DNA of 64,000 bases from Halodesulfovibrio sp. (GTDB lineage: Bacteria > Desulfobacterota > Desulfovibrionia > Desulfovibrionales > Desulfovibrionaceae), in contig NZ_JADMLB010000040.1 in NCBI RefSeq assembly GCF_015482765.1, forward strand, positions 1 through 64,000. The letters are read 5' to 3'. The notes under the pieces are model-generated. The model searched no databases. It was not told the DNA's origin and worked only from the letters and a program-made list of their open reading frames with translations. The translations under genes were made by a program, and so were the position numbers. This document shows, in pieces, positions 27,177 to 35,805 of this stretch (positions are counted from its first letter, which is position 1; the number at the start of each line of letters is the position of its first letter).

Positions 27177-27217
27177 GAAAGGGATGCAATCGCAATCGCG
27201 AATGCATCCCTTTTTCT
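27177..27217 (+). terminator. intrinsic terminator of the AGCS gene
   Basis: GAAAGGGATGCA and TGCATCCCTTT arms with inner TCGC/GCGA pairing, then TTTTTCTTTT. Confidence 0.82.
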
Positions 27218-27271
27218 TTTCTAATCATGGCTGTAAACACTGGGGCCTTACGATAAAAGATCCCGTATTCT

Positions 27272-27508
27272 CTAGTACACCTGCTGTTCTTTTGAAATAA
27301 TAGGACGTTCCCAAACACAGTTCATGACTGCCCGCTTAAAGAAACGACTTCGAGATACGTAATCTTCAAAATGTTCGCATGTGAGGTCAAAGGCTTTACG
27401 CATATGGGCATCATCAAAACGATCACCATATTTTTCTACCATGGCTTCACGCACTTCATCCCATAAATCGGAATCTGTTTTATCCGGCCAAATCTGTTCT
27501 TCAGACAT
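27272..27508 (-). CDS. small acidic cytosolic protein, unknown
   Basis: A 78-residue protein (MSEEQIWPDKTDSDLWDEVR...) predicted mostly helical and acidic, with no signal peptide or membrane helix. GAGAGGGG lies immediately before the first in-frame ATG at 27517, leaving no spacing, so ATG 27508 is the better start. It lies 23 bases after the methyltransferase gene on the same strand and is probably co-transcribed with it. I do not recognise a family. Confidence 0.6.
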   Translation of the reverse strand: MSEEQIWPDKTDSDLWDEVREAMVEKYGDRFDDAHMRKAFDLTCEHFEDYVSRSRFFKRAVMNCVWERPIISKEQQVY

Positions 27509-27531
27509 ATAAGACATCCCCTCTCTAAAAC

Positions 27532-28125
27532 TTACAGCTTCTCAATAACCAGCAAGTGTTCTTTATTAAGTTCTTTATTAGGAAAGTCATATCGGCCTAC
27601 ACGATACTCTTTCCATGGCAAGGAGGTTCCCCATGCCAGCACAGCATCACCCTCAACGGTACCGCCTTCATGCCCGGTATAAATATGAACAGTAACAACA
27701 CCGTTTGATTCCATTTTAGGCAACAACGCCTCTAAGGATGCAATCGTTGTTTGTGCTCGGGTTATCACGGCATGATCGCTACCGGGAAGGTAGCCGAGAT
27801 TGTACATACCACCCGCGACAGAAGTACCTTCAGGCAACTTTTCCGCCACAGTTTCGTGCCCTGCATGAATAAGAGTAACCCGATCCGCAACGCCGGCTTG
27901 CTCCAATCGTTCTTGAGCATTTGCCAAGCCGGACTCCTGAACATCAAAACCAAAAACCTGTCCTGATTCACCGACCAGCTCTGCTAAAAAAAGTGTGTCG
28001 TGTCCATTTCCTACTGTGCCATCGACAACAACAGCCGCCTTGCCTGCTTTTTTCCAATCATCAGCGACATGCTGCCAGATTGATTTCGTAAACTGTAATA
28101 TAGAAGGAATGTGCCTAGGGCGCAT
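27532..28125 (-). CDS. SAM-dependent methyltransferase, MnmM/YtqB-like
   Basis: A 197-residue class I methyltransferase. Motif I is VVDGTVGNGHDTLFLAELVG, where the G-N-G-H-D-T signature is characteristic of the YtqB family (Pfam 'rRNA methylase'), and motif IV is MYNLGYLPGSDHAVIT, also family-specific. B. subtilis and plant relatives (MnmM) methylate the nm5 group of the wobble uridine in tRNA, so tRNA modification is the likely role. Family membership is clear, while the exact substrate is inferred. The upstream region contains clustered TTGTGCA-type half-sites (28245-28304), which might also affect this gene. Confidence 0.85.
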   Translation of the reverse strand: MRPRHIPSILQFTKSIWQHVADDWKKAGKAAVVVDGTVGNGHDTLFLAELVGESGQVFGFDVQESGLANAQERLEQAGVADRVTLIHAGHETVAEKLPEGTSVAGGMYNLGYLPGSDHAVITRAQTTIASLEALLPKMESNGVVTVHIYTGHEGGTVEGDAVLAWGTSLPWKEYRVGRYDFPNKELNKEHLLVIEKL

Positions 28126-28244
28126 GTTTTCTCCTGAAAATTTGCTTGAATAACCATTTTTTTACCATTTGGTGTTCGCAAAAAATACGTGAACTCAGAA
28201 AGAAGTACAACACCCCCCACGCAATCCGATTTTGTGGATATAAA

Positions 28245-28304
28245 GTGCACATTGTGCAAAATTCGTATCCATGTGCACACTACATATTGCACAAGTTGCA
28301 CAAT
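28245..28304. promoter_or_regulatory. cluster of TTGTGCA/TGCACAA half-sites, candidate enhancer
   Basis: Within 60 bases there are GTGCAC (28245-28250), ATTGTGCAA (28251-28259), ATGTGCACA (28271-28279), ATTGCACAA (28286-28294) and GTTGCACAAT (28295-28304). They lie about 80-140 bases upstream of the transcription start predicted from the sigma-54 promoter at 28356, the usual place for an enhancer-binding protein. Confidence 0.5.
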
Positions 28305-28355
28305 CAATGAACAGTCTTTTTTCCACAACATACTATATTTACAGTAAAAACAACT

Positions 28356-28373
28356 TTGGCACGCTCCCTGCTA
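28356..28373 (+). promoter_or_regulatory. sigma-54 (-24/-12) promoter
   Basis: TTTGGCACGCTCCCTGCTA contains TGGCACG-N4-CTGCT; the invariant GG (28358-28359) and GC (28370-28371) are separated by exactly ten bases, as required for RpoN. Only one position of the -12 element (C for T) departs from consensus. Transcription should begin near 28383. Confidence 0.7.
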
Positions 28374-28382
28374 TAAAGAAAA

Positions 28383-28697
28383 CAACAAACGAAACCAATC
28401 ACATCACACTCCGTGATTGTTAACATAGAGAGCAATAAAAAGTATCCATCTAACGATCTAGTATCGTTAACACTTGAGAATGCGTTAATCGCACACCTCT
28501 TTAAAGTAGACGACTGAAACACCTACTCCCGTTGGGACGGCAGGCATGCCGTCCCCCTTAGAAAACAAAACGCAAAATGCGTTATATATAAATTACATCC
28601 TCATCCCTTAAGCTCCAACACTGTTTTGAGCAGGAACAGTGACCGGAGGGGAATAAAAAGAACGAGAAGTGCAGAGCAGGCACTTCTCGTTTTTTTA
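28383..28697 (+). ncRNA. candidate sigma-54-dependent regulatory RNA
   Basis: About 315 bases between the sigma-54 promoter and an intrinsic terminator, without a credible ORF. Six hairpins can be drawn: CAATCAC/GTGATTG (28396-28419), TAACGAT/ATCGTTA (28451-28469), the GC-rich GGGACGGCA-GGCA-TGCCGTCCC (28534-28555), AACGC/GCGTT (28569-28583), CACTGTT/AACAGTG (28619-28641) and the terminator stem (28662-28690). GGAGGGG at about 28645 is single-stranded in this model and is not followed by a start codon. Enhancer-controlled RNAs of this layout include Qrr and CrcZ, but I see no sequence kinship to either. Function unknown. Confidence 0.55.
28662..28697 (+). terminator. intrinsic terminator of the candidate small RNA
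   Basis: ACGAGAAGTGC and GCACTTCTCGT flank a seven-base loop; an uninterrupted T run follows. Confidence 0.92.
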
Positions 28698-28881
28698 TGC
28701 TCTCTATACAAATCAGCTAATTTTAAATATTCAACTAAAACAAGCTATTAATTTATATTTGCAGAATCAGTTCGTAAAAGGGAAGAATTCTGGTTCTTGC
28801 CCTACCCTACACCATTGGGGTACACCGCATCTCGTTCTGGCGTTTCGCCATAAAATTTGCAGAAAACGGTACGTGGATACA

Positions 28882-29793
28882 ATGAATAATACGACACTTT
28901 ACCTTGCCCCGCGAGGCTTTGAAAAAGAGCTGGAAAAAGAGCTTAATAATATTGTTGCCCACAAGGGACGTCTCTTCATCGCCAAGGGCGGTGTCCAAAA
29001 GACGATCTGGGCACAAAACATCTGGTTGAATCCGGTAGAAATTCCTATCGCCTCAATCGGTGACGGAGCAAAACAGCTCAAAGCTATTCAACGAAACTGG
29101 TGGCTGCACAGCGCAGACAACCATCGTCGTGCAAAACTTATCCAAGCCAAGCTCCCGCATGTTTCTGCAAAACGTATTGAATACGGTGCACCAAAACCTA
29201 CAGCCCCTCTTGGCTCATGGACTCTTTGGGAACCTGATACAATTATTGCCGCCAGCAGGTGCACAAGCCCATATCCGGATGGTGAGCTCAACTTTGTAGA
29301 AGACAAAGAAACCTCACCGACCCGTGCTTACTTAAAGCTGTGGGAACTATTCACTGTTCTTGAACGCAGCCCTAAAGCAGGCGAGCTCTGTCTCGATCTT
29401 GGAAGCTGTCCGGGCGGCTGGACATGGGTTATCGCCAACACAGGCGCGCATGTATTCAGCGTTGATAAGGCTGAAATTCACCCACGTATCGGCTCCATGC
29501 CGAATGTTAACTTCTGCACGGGAAGCGCGTTCGGCCTTGATCCACGCCATGCGGGTAAAATAGACTGGCTGTTCAGCGACGTTATTTGCTACCCGGAACG
29601 CCTGTACACGTTGGTAGACCGTTGGTTGCAGCATGGAGAGTGCCGTAACTTTGCCTGCACCATCAAATTTCAGGGTGAAACAGACTATGAGACATTGGAA
29701 AAATTCAAGAATATTCCAAACTCAAAAATTCTTCACCTCTCTTGTAACAAGCATGAAGTAACATGGGTTAAGCTTGAAGAATGGGAAAAATAG
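28882..29793 (+). CDS. RlmM/FtsJ-type 2'-O-ribose RNA methyltransferase
   Basis: A 303-residue protein. The C-terminal half is a FtsJ/RrmJ methyltransferase: LCLDLGSCPGGWTWVIANTG (SAM-binding loop), FSVDKAEIH (acidic ribose contact) and DWLFSDVICYPERL, with the late catalytic Lys in FACTIKFQGE; this order matches RlmM (COG2933), which methylates C2498 of 23S rRNA. The N-terminal half (TLYLAPRGFEKELEKEL) would be a substrate-binding domain. I chose ATG 28882, since the longer in-frame ORF from 28669 starts inside the terminator of the upstream RNA. The ribosome binding site (GTGG) is weak. It is monocistronic. Confidence 0.83.
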   Translation: MNNTTLYLAPRGFEKELEKELNNIVAHKGRLFIAKGGVQKTIWAQNIWLNPVEIPIASIGDGAKQLKAIQRNWWLHSADNHRRAKLIQAKLPHVSAKRIEYGAPKPTAPLGSWTLWEPDTIIAASRCTSPYPDGELNFVEDKETSPTRAYLKLWELFTVLERSPKAGELCLDLGSCPGGWTWVIANTGAHVFSVDKAEIHPRIGSMPNVNFCTGSAFGLDPRHAGKIDWLFSDVICYPERLYTLVDRWLQHGECRNFACTIKFQGETDYETLEKFKNIPNSKILHLSCNKHEVTWVKLEEWEK

Positions 29794-29842
29794 TCTGAAT
29801 AACAAAATATAACATCAACAACTGATTGCAAATATACATCAT

Positions 29843-29876
29843 CCGCTGCAGTACAACACGACTGCAGCGGTTTTTT
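29843..29876 (+). terminator. intrinsic terminator of the rlmM-like gene
   Basis: CCGCTGCAGT and ACTGCAGCGG around an 8-base loop, then TTTTTTG. Confidence 0.92.
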
Positions 29877-30078
29877 GTTTTTATACTATTTTGATTGCCA
29901 TAGAATAGTGCAAAACGGTTGCATGATCGCCCATAAAACTTTACTCAAATAAGACAGGCAGGCTAAACCATGCACAATGGGACAGGTGCTACGGATTAGC
30001 TTTTACGCAACCATATCACAAAATAGGAAGGAAAAACGGGCATATATAGACAACACTCTGTGATAACAGGAGACGTGC

Positions 30079-30522
30079 ATGCATGTTTTCACCCTGCCAC
30101 AAATCATATTAATTCTCATACTCGCAGGACTCATTACTGTTGTAGTCCTGTCTAGACTTACGCCCGATGACCAAAGCCTCAGTGGCGCGGCTGACATCTT
30201 GCGCATGCACATCAGACATGCCCAAACCTTTTCCCAATCCTATAGCCACATGTATGGCCTGCAGAGCAGCCAGAACATCGGCTACTTCCTCTTTGAGCAT
30301 ACACCGGAGAACCGTATAAAACTTCCCGGCACAGAGGACATCTACCGCCTTTCCGGAAGTATGACCATCTCCAGTTTTACTCTCTATTTCAATAAAGAAG
30401 GCACCCCCTGCACCGATAAAACAGGGAAAGCCCCGCTGCCCCATGACCTGACGATTACATTACAAGACGGAATTGAATCTGAGACTATCACTGTCATGCC
30501 GGATTGTGGTTTTATTGGATAA
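30079..30522 (+). CDS. lone pseudopilin-like protein
   Basis: A 147-residue protein whose N-terminus (MHVFTLPQIILILILAGLIT) looks like a type IV pilin/pseudopilin helix: a very short leader, F-T-L-P at the expected cleavage site, then a single hydrophobic helix. The cleavage-site Gly is replaced by Val and the Glu at mature position 5 by Gln, so processing by prepilin peptidase is uncertain. The globular part resembles GspH/FimT-like minor pilins in length, and ends with a Cys pair (CTDKTGK..., MPDCGFIG) that could form a disulfide. It stands alone, with no pilus genes nearby; the type II secretion genes at 59945 are far away. Confidence 0.6.
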   Translation: MHVFTLPQIILILILAGLITVVVLSRLTPDDQSLSGAADILRMHIRHAQTFSQSYSHMYGLQSSQNIGYFLFEHTPENRIKLPGTEDIYRLSGSMTISSFTLYFNKEGTPCTDKTGKAPLPHDLTITLQDGIESETITVMPDCGFIG

Positions 30523-30550
30523 TCTCAAAGCTCCCCGAAAAAATTTCTCA

Positions 30551-30590
30551 AAAAAAGCCCCTGCTGAGTTCTCTCAGCAGGGGCTTTTTT
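30551..30590. terminator. bidirectional terminator, pseudopilin gene and fdh operon
   Basis: AAAAAAGCCCCTGCTGAG and its complement flank TTCT; the 18-bp stem has T tracts in both directions. Confidence 0.93.
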
Positions 30591-30608
30591 ATATTCGAAT
30601 ACAGTCTG

Positions 30609-31049
30609 TTAGTAGAGTCCGTCCGGATGGCAGGCAGACTCGTAACATCCAGTCATTTCCTTATCGTTACCGAATTCTTCGAGGTGACAGGAAAGACAAG
30701 AAGGACGTACACCTTTTTTATGCATAGCACGGAAGTAAGAACGCCATTTATTGGTTTTCTTAAACTCAGTGTCGTTATGGCAGGACACACAGCCTTTCGG
30801 TGGCTCTGTATCTTTCACTGGGGCACTGAATTTAGGCTTCTCATCCGGATCCTTCCACTTGTGGTGGCAGGTATTACATGAGTACCCCTCGTGACTGGAG
30901 TGATTAAACGTCACAGACAAGTCACGGTCGCTATTACCTTTGATACGGTTAATAACAATATCATCAGGACCGGAGGTCACTTCTTCTGCAAAAGCAACTG
31001 TTGCAACTGCACACAGACAAAGCAGACAAATGATACATAATTTTTTCAT
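30609..31049 (-). CDS. fdhC: c3-type tetraheme cytochrome subunit of formate dehydrogenase
   Basis: A 146-residue periplasmic protein with a signal peptide (residues 1-21). Heme-binding motifs are CNTCH, CVSCH and CLSCH, plus a terminal CYESACH with four rather than two residues between the cysteines, as seen in one or two sites of many class III cytochromes; this gives four hemes. Additional histidines (FNHSSHEG, HHKW, AMHKKG) can serve as distal ligands. As the last gene of the fdhABC operon it should carry electrons from the selenocysteine subunit to the periplasmic cytochrome pool, as in the FdhABC3 enzyme of Desulfovibrio. Confidence 0.9.
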   Translation of the reverse strand: MKKLCIICLLCLCAVATVAFAEEVTSGPDDIVINRIKGNSDRDLSVTFNHSSHEGYSCNTCHHKWKDPDEKPKFSAPVKDTEPPKGCVSCHNDTEFKKTNKWRSYFRAMHKKGVRPSCLSCHLEEFGNDKEMTGCYESACHPDGLY

Positions 31050-31064
31050 GGTATCTCCCTTGCT

Positions 31065-31817
31065 CTATGCTTTTTCGTTTCCGCCGAGCACGCTCTTGAA
31101 CATACCGCGACGGGTTACAGTTTTAGCTTTTGGTGCAGATGCCACCATGGTTTCACGCTGTGCTGCAGAAGCAACAAGGGTTCCGTGGTAGTTTTCCGGA
31201 GCGGATTCACAAAGGTAAATTACGCGCACATGCTCAGGATCAGCAAGGTAGGCATCCGGGTTGGTTTTCTGTACTTCGGCAAGACGTGCTTTTGCCATTG
31301 CAAGCATCTCGTCACGGTCACCGAAGTTCATTGTACCGGTAGGACAACTCTTAACGCATGCAGGCAACATTCCCTTGCTTACACGGTTAATACACATGTC
31401 ACACTTGTTCCAGATACCAGTCTCTTCATCACGGCGCGGAACGTTGTACGGACAAAGCTCCCAGCTTTCAAGGCGGTTCATGCCTGCTGTTTTCTCTGTC
31501 ATAACGACAGCACCGGTTGCAGGGTCCTGCTTTACAGCACCCTTAGCGTACATGTTGCCGATGTATTTACACGGAGGTTCAATACAGTGACGGCACTGCT
31601 CAGGAAAGAACAACCACTTAAGCTTTCCATCTTCCTTCACTTCATTGAAGCGAACAAGACGAATAGTTTTTGAAGAAAGATCCTGAGGGTTCTGGTGAGA
31701 ACCCACGTTGCGGGTTTCTTCAGCCGGAAGGTCTTTCCACTGTTTACAAGCTACCTGACAACCACGACAGGCTGTACACAGAGTAAGGTCTACAAAAAAA
31801 GCTTTACCTTTAATCAT
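31065..31817 (-). CDS. fdhB: formate dehydrogenase iron-sulfur (beta) subunit
   Basis: A 250-residue ferredoxin-like subunit. It has four cysteine clusters typical of a four-[4Fe-4S] electron-transfer subunit: CTACRGCQVACKQW near the N-terminus, CRHCIEPPCKYI, CPYNVPRRD...CDMCINRV and ACVKSCPTGTMNFG. It has no signal peptide, as expected if it travels through the Tat system with the alpha subunit. Its ATG overlaps the fdhA stop by one base (TAATG), and fdhC follows 15 bases after it. It conducts electrons from the active site to the cytochrome. Confidence 0.95.
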   Translation of the reverse strand: MIKGKAFFVDLTLCTACRGCQVACKQWKDLPAEETRNVGSHQNPQDLSSKTIRLVRFNEVKEDGKLKWLFFPEQCRHCIEPPCKYIGNMYAKGAVKQDPATGAVVMTEKTAGMNRLESWELCPYNVPRRDEETGIWNKCDMCINRVSKGMLPACVKSCPTGTMNFGDRDEMLAMAKARLAEVQKTNPDAYLADPEHVRVIYLCESAPENYHGTLVASAAQRETMVASAPKAKTVTRRGMFKSVLGGNEKA

Positions 31818-34800
31818 TATGCATCACCCTCCTTCCATTTACGTACGTTAACCATAAAGGCTTTGTACTCTGGAATACCGGTGTTCGGGTCACCTACGTT
31901 CGGTGTAACCAAGTTTGCAGAATCACCACCGTCTTTCGGTGTTACCCAGCCGTAGTGCCAAGGCATACCGACCATATGCACATCTTTTCCGGCAACTTTG
32001 TACGGCTGAATTCGATCAGTAACCATTGCAATTGCCCACAGGGAACCACGCACACTTTCAACAACAACCTTTTCGCCGTTTTCAAAACCGCGCAATTTTG
32101 CAAGCTGAGGACTGATCTCTACAAACATCTGCGGTTCAGTTTCCACAAGCCAGCTCATCCAGCGGGTCATGGAACCTGTCTGCCAATGTTCAGTCACACG
32201 ATATGTAGACGCAACAAACGGGTAACGTTCATCGGCTACAGCTTTTTCTTCTTTTTCAAAATGAACAGCAGTCGGGTTATGCAACTGCTTGGAGAATGCA
32301 TGAGTATCAACAGGACATTCAAGCGGCTCGTAATATTCCGGCAACGGACCATCTACACGACCCGGCCCAAAAAGCTGTCCCATACCATGCTTCAGCATGA
32401 TAAACGGATGCTTGGTACCCGGAGCCCAGCCGCCATCCGGCACATCGCCGATCCATTTTTCACCATTCCACTTGATAACAGCTTTTTCAGGATTCCAAGG
32501 GTTACCCTTAGGATCACAGGAAGCTCTGTTGTAAATGATGCGACGGTTAACAGGCCAGCACCATGTCCAGTTAGGATACAGGCCAATGTTTGCCTGCTCC
32601 GCTGTCTGGGTGCTGTCATGACGCTCTGCTTTGTTTCCTTCATCAGTGTAGGAGTTACAGTAGAGCCAGTTACCGGAAGTGGTAGAACCGTCATCCTGAA
32701 GGTACGCGAAACTTGGAACCTGCTGACCTTTCTTAAACTTCTTACCTTTTACTTCTACATCACGGGTGAACCAGCCGTTACATAAACGAGCTGTCTGCTG
32801 AGCGCTGAAATGGTAGTGCCCTTTGTCGTCCGCTTCACACATGCTGTTAAAGGTAAGGTGGGTAATCGGTTCAGGGAACGCACCACCCTCTTCATTGTAA
32901 AGGTGGACAAGTTCTTCCCAAAGTTCATGGAAGTAGTGACCGTCGGTCAACACGCCGCCCTGTGGTTCCTGTGCTTTGTAACGCCACTGCATCCAACGGC
33001 CTGAGTTGGAAACAGAGCCTTCTTTTTCGATTGCAGAGGCACATGGAAGATAGAACGTTTCTGTTTTAACGGACTTAGGGTCCATGCCCGGTCCTTTCCA
33101 GAAATCGCTTGTTTCACAAGTAAAGAGGTTTACGTTTACCATCCAGTCCAACTCACCAAGAGCCTTACGGGTCTTTTCAGAATCTGAGCCAGAACAGGCA
33201 GGGTTCATACCCCAGATAAGAGCACCGGAGAATTTACCGTCCGCCATGCGGTCGATAAGCGGCAGCCAAGAATATTGACTGGCTTTATGTGAATCAAGAC
33301 GCGGCAGGTAGTTGTATGCGTCTTTAGGATCATCATTTTCATACATAGCCTTAATAAGGCTTGCAGAATATTTAGGGTAGTTGCTCCACCAGTTAGCACT
33401 CTTCGGATCATTGGAAACCGGAGTAAACGCTTTGTTATACTGCTCAAGAGTGTCTTGACCAGCAAGTGGAGTTTTTAAGTACCCAGGGAGAATATGGTAC
33501 AGAAGAGCGTAGTCTGTAGAACCCTGTACGTTACATTCACCACGCAGCGCGTTAACACCGCCACCGGCAACACCCATGTTACCAAGCATAAGCTGAATCA
33601 TTGCCATAGCGCGGATGTTCTGCACACCGACGGAGTGTTGAGTCCAACCCATAGCATACATGATTGTACCGGCTTTTTTCGCTGTACCGGTTTCAGTGTA
33701 CATTCTGTAAAGCTGTTTCAAATCTTCGATAGAAACACCTGACATGGAAGAAACTTTATCAAGCGTGTAGCGCTCGTAATGCTTCTTCATAATCTGAAAT
33801 ACACATCGTGGATGCTCAAGAGACTTGTCCTGCTTAGGATTACCTTTGCTGTCCATTTCAAATGCCCATTTGGACTTATCATATGAACGGGTTGCAGGAT
33901 CAAAACCGGTAAACAAACCGTCTTTAAAGCCGAAATCTTTACCTACAATAAACGATGCGTTGGTGTATTCCACCATGTACTCTTTGAAGTAACGCTTTTC
34001 GTTCAAGATATAGTTAATCATACCGCCAAGCACAGCGATATCTGTACCGGAACGAAGCGCCGCGTGCATGTCTGAACGCGCAGAAGTACGGGTAAAACGA
34101 GGATCAACATGAATAACTTTTGCACCAGCTTTCTGTGCTTTCGTTACCCATTTGAAAGAAATTGGATGGTTTTCAGCAGGGTTACTGCCCATAATCAAAA
34201 TGCAATCACTGTTCTGTAAATCATTCCAGTGGTTGGTCATCGCACCGCGTCCGAACGACTCTCCCAGAGCCGCTACAGTAGCGCTGTGTCAGATACGCGC
34301 CTGGTGTTCCACATACACCAGACCAAGGGAACGCATGAAAGAATGCATTGCATAACATTCTTCGTTATCGAGAGCAGCAGAACCGAGGGAAGCAATTCCC
34401 ATGGTACGGTTAACAACCTTGCCGTCAGCATTTTTTTCTTCAAAGGACTCATCACGGGATTTTTTAATCAGCTTAGCAATACGCTTTTTACACCAATCCC
34501 AGTCCTTAACTTCAAATCGGTCACTGTATGGCGCGCGGTACAGACATTCTGTAGGTCTATCCGCGTTTACAGTCATCTGAATGGAGCTAGCACCTTTAGC
34601 ACATAAAGAGCCGCGGTTAATCGGATGGTCGCTGTTACCTTCGACGTTCACCACACGTCCGGTTGATTTGTTAGTATGAACCAACAAACCACAGCCTACA
34701 GAACAGAACGCACAGATAGATGTGGTCTGACTGCTCCACTGGATTTTATTACCACCAGCTTCTTTTACTACATTATCCATCGCAAACGCAGGCCCCAACC

Positions 34801-34861
34801 CTGTAAATGCGGTGGCTGTGACTGCCGCTGCAGTCGTCTTCAAAAACGTTCTTCTTTGCAT
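31817..34861 (-). CDS. fdhA: periplasmic formate dehydrogenase catalytic subunit, selenoprotein
   Basis: A 1014-residue molybdenum/tungsten enzyme read through an in-frame TGA at 34291-34289 (Sec191). The context ...VEHQARI-U-HSATVAALGESFGRGAMTNH matches the active site of selenocysteine formate dehydrogenases, and a short stem CGCTA-CTG-TAGCG just after the codon is a plausible part of the SECIS element. The N-terminus has a Tat signal (RRTFLKTTAAA) and a [4Fe-4S] motif CAFCSVGCG...LCAKG; the body has the bis-MGD-binding domains (ILIMGSNPAENHPI). It oxidises formate to CO2 in the periplasm. ATG 34861 (GGAG six bases upstream) is preferred to 34873. A gene finder without Sec support would split it in two. 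Confidence 0.95.
34289..34291 (-). other. selenocysteine TGA codon of fdhA
   Basis: In-frame TGA between ARI and HSATVAALG of the FdhA active site; reading continues in the same frame for 823 codons. Requires SelB, SelA and tRNA-Sec encoded elsewhere. Confidence 0.95.
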
Positions 34862-34873
34862 TCGCAACTCCAT

Positions 34874-35673
34874 AACAACTCAAATATAAAGAAAACCAGC
34901 ACATTCACTACATCATTACAGTTCCACATCTGTTTTGATGTACAATGCAAGCACAATATAGTTTGTATTCATTGTGTAATGCATCATTTTCTCTATTATT
35001 GACAATAATTGCAGGTAATACACTGTACTTATGCCCTACCACACTGCAAAGTACTACATATTAACCGCTATATCCCCGCTTTTAATAGAAAACATAACAC
35101 AACACTCATTGCTCATTTGACGATCAAACAAATGAACATAGTTTCCGTAAAAGGAAATCTCTTACTACACCGCAATCTCAGTGCACTATATAAGGAATGT
35201 ACGTGGCATATCTGTAGAACAGAAAAATTGTAACAGTGTCAATGACTCTACTTTTTGACAAAAAGACATACCCCATGCAATATTTTGCACATACTTCTTA
35301 GAGTTACTGTATGGTAAAAATTCTTTATTCATTCATATCGAATGGTTAAACAATCAGATCGAGGCAGTGTCAATCCAAAAGTAAGAATATTTTTTGTGCA
35401 AAAAAAGCGTAAAAACAAATTCTCAGAAAACCGTATTTTCTACTGAAATAGTCAGAATTACCTAGACGCAGTCGTGATACCGCCCCTTTCTCCACCCCGT
35501 TTTTTCTGCCAGTTCTCTACATTTTTCATCAACAGTTAAGAGTAACCTTATCTTTCTCTCAAGACAGTCTTCACCCTGACAACACACATACCTCGAAACG
35601 CCAACCTATGTTTGAAAAAACAACCAAGTTGTCTCAGACTCCGATCACCCCAATTCACCGCAAAGGAACAAAA
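34874..35673. other. 800-base gene-free region upstream of fdhA
   Basis: No supportable gene. Short ORFs on either strand (for example 35009-35233) have no ribosome binding site or recognisable protein. The region is AT-rich and must hold the fdh promoter, but I find no good sigma-54 site on the fdh strand. Its length is unusual for this window and leaves room for long-range regulation or an RNA. Confidence 0.3.
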
Positions 35674-35713
35674 TAAAAAAAGGATGTTGTTTTTGATAAA
35701 CAACATCCTTTTT
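35674..35713. terminator. intrinsic terminator downstream of fliD
   Basis: AAAAAGGATGTTGTTT and AAACAACATCCTTTTT with a TTGAT loop, about 95 bases past the fliD stop; T tracts on both strands. Confidence 0.85.
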
Positions 35714-35805
35714 ACACAGTAATAAAGTCTCAACGCCGCAACTTACATCCATTACAATAAAAAGACGGATGCACCTATCGCCGAAGGCACACCCGTCAAT
35801 ATTCC

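Noticed and set aside
28669-28881. N-terminal extension of the RlmM-like protein
   Set aside because: The extension starts within an intrinsic terminator stem and reads through AT-rich non-coding sequence; the conserved protein begins at 28882.
34240-34289. Frameshift or nonsense mutation in formate dehydrogenase
   Set aside because: The stop is TGA exactly at the selenocysteine position with the frame maintained and active-site residues intact on both sides, so it is Sec rather than a mutation.
35009-35233. 74-codon ORF upstream of fdhA
   Set aside because: No ribosome binding site and biased only by base composition; no support as a gene.
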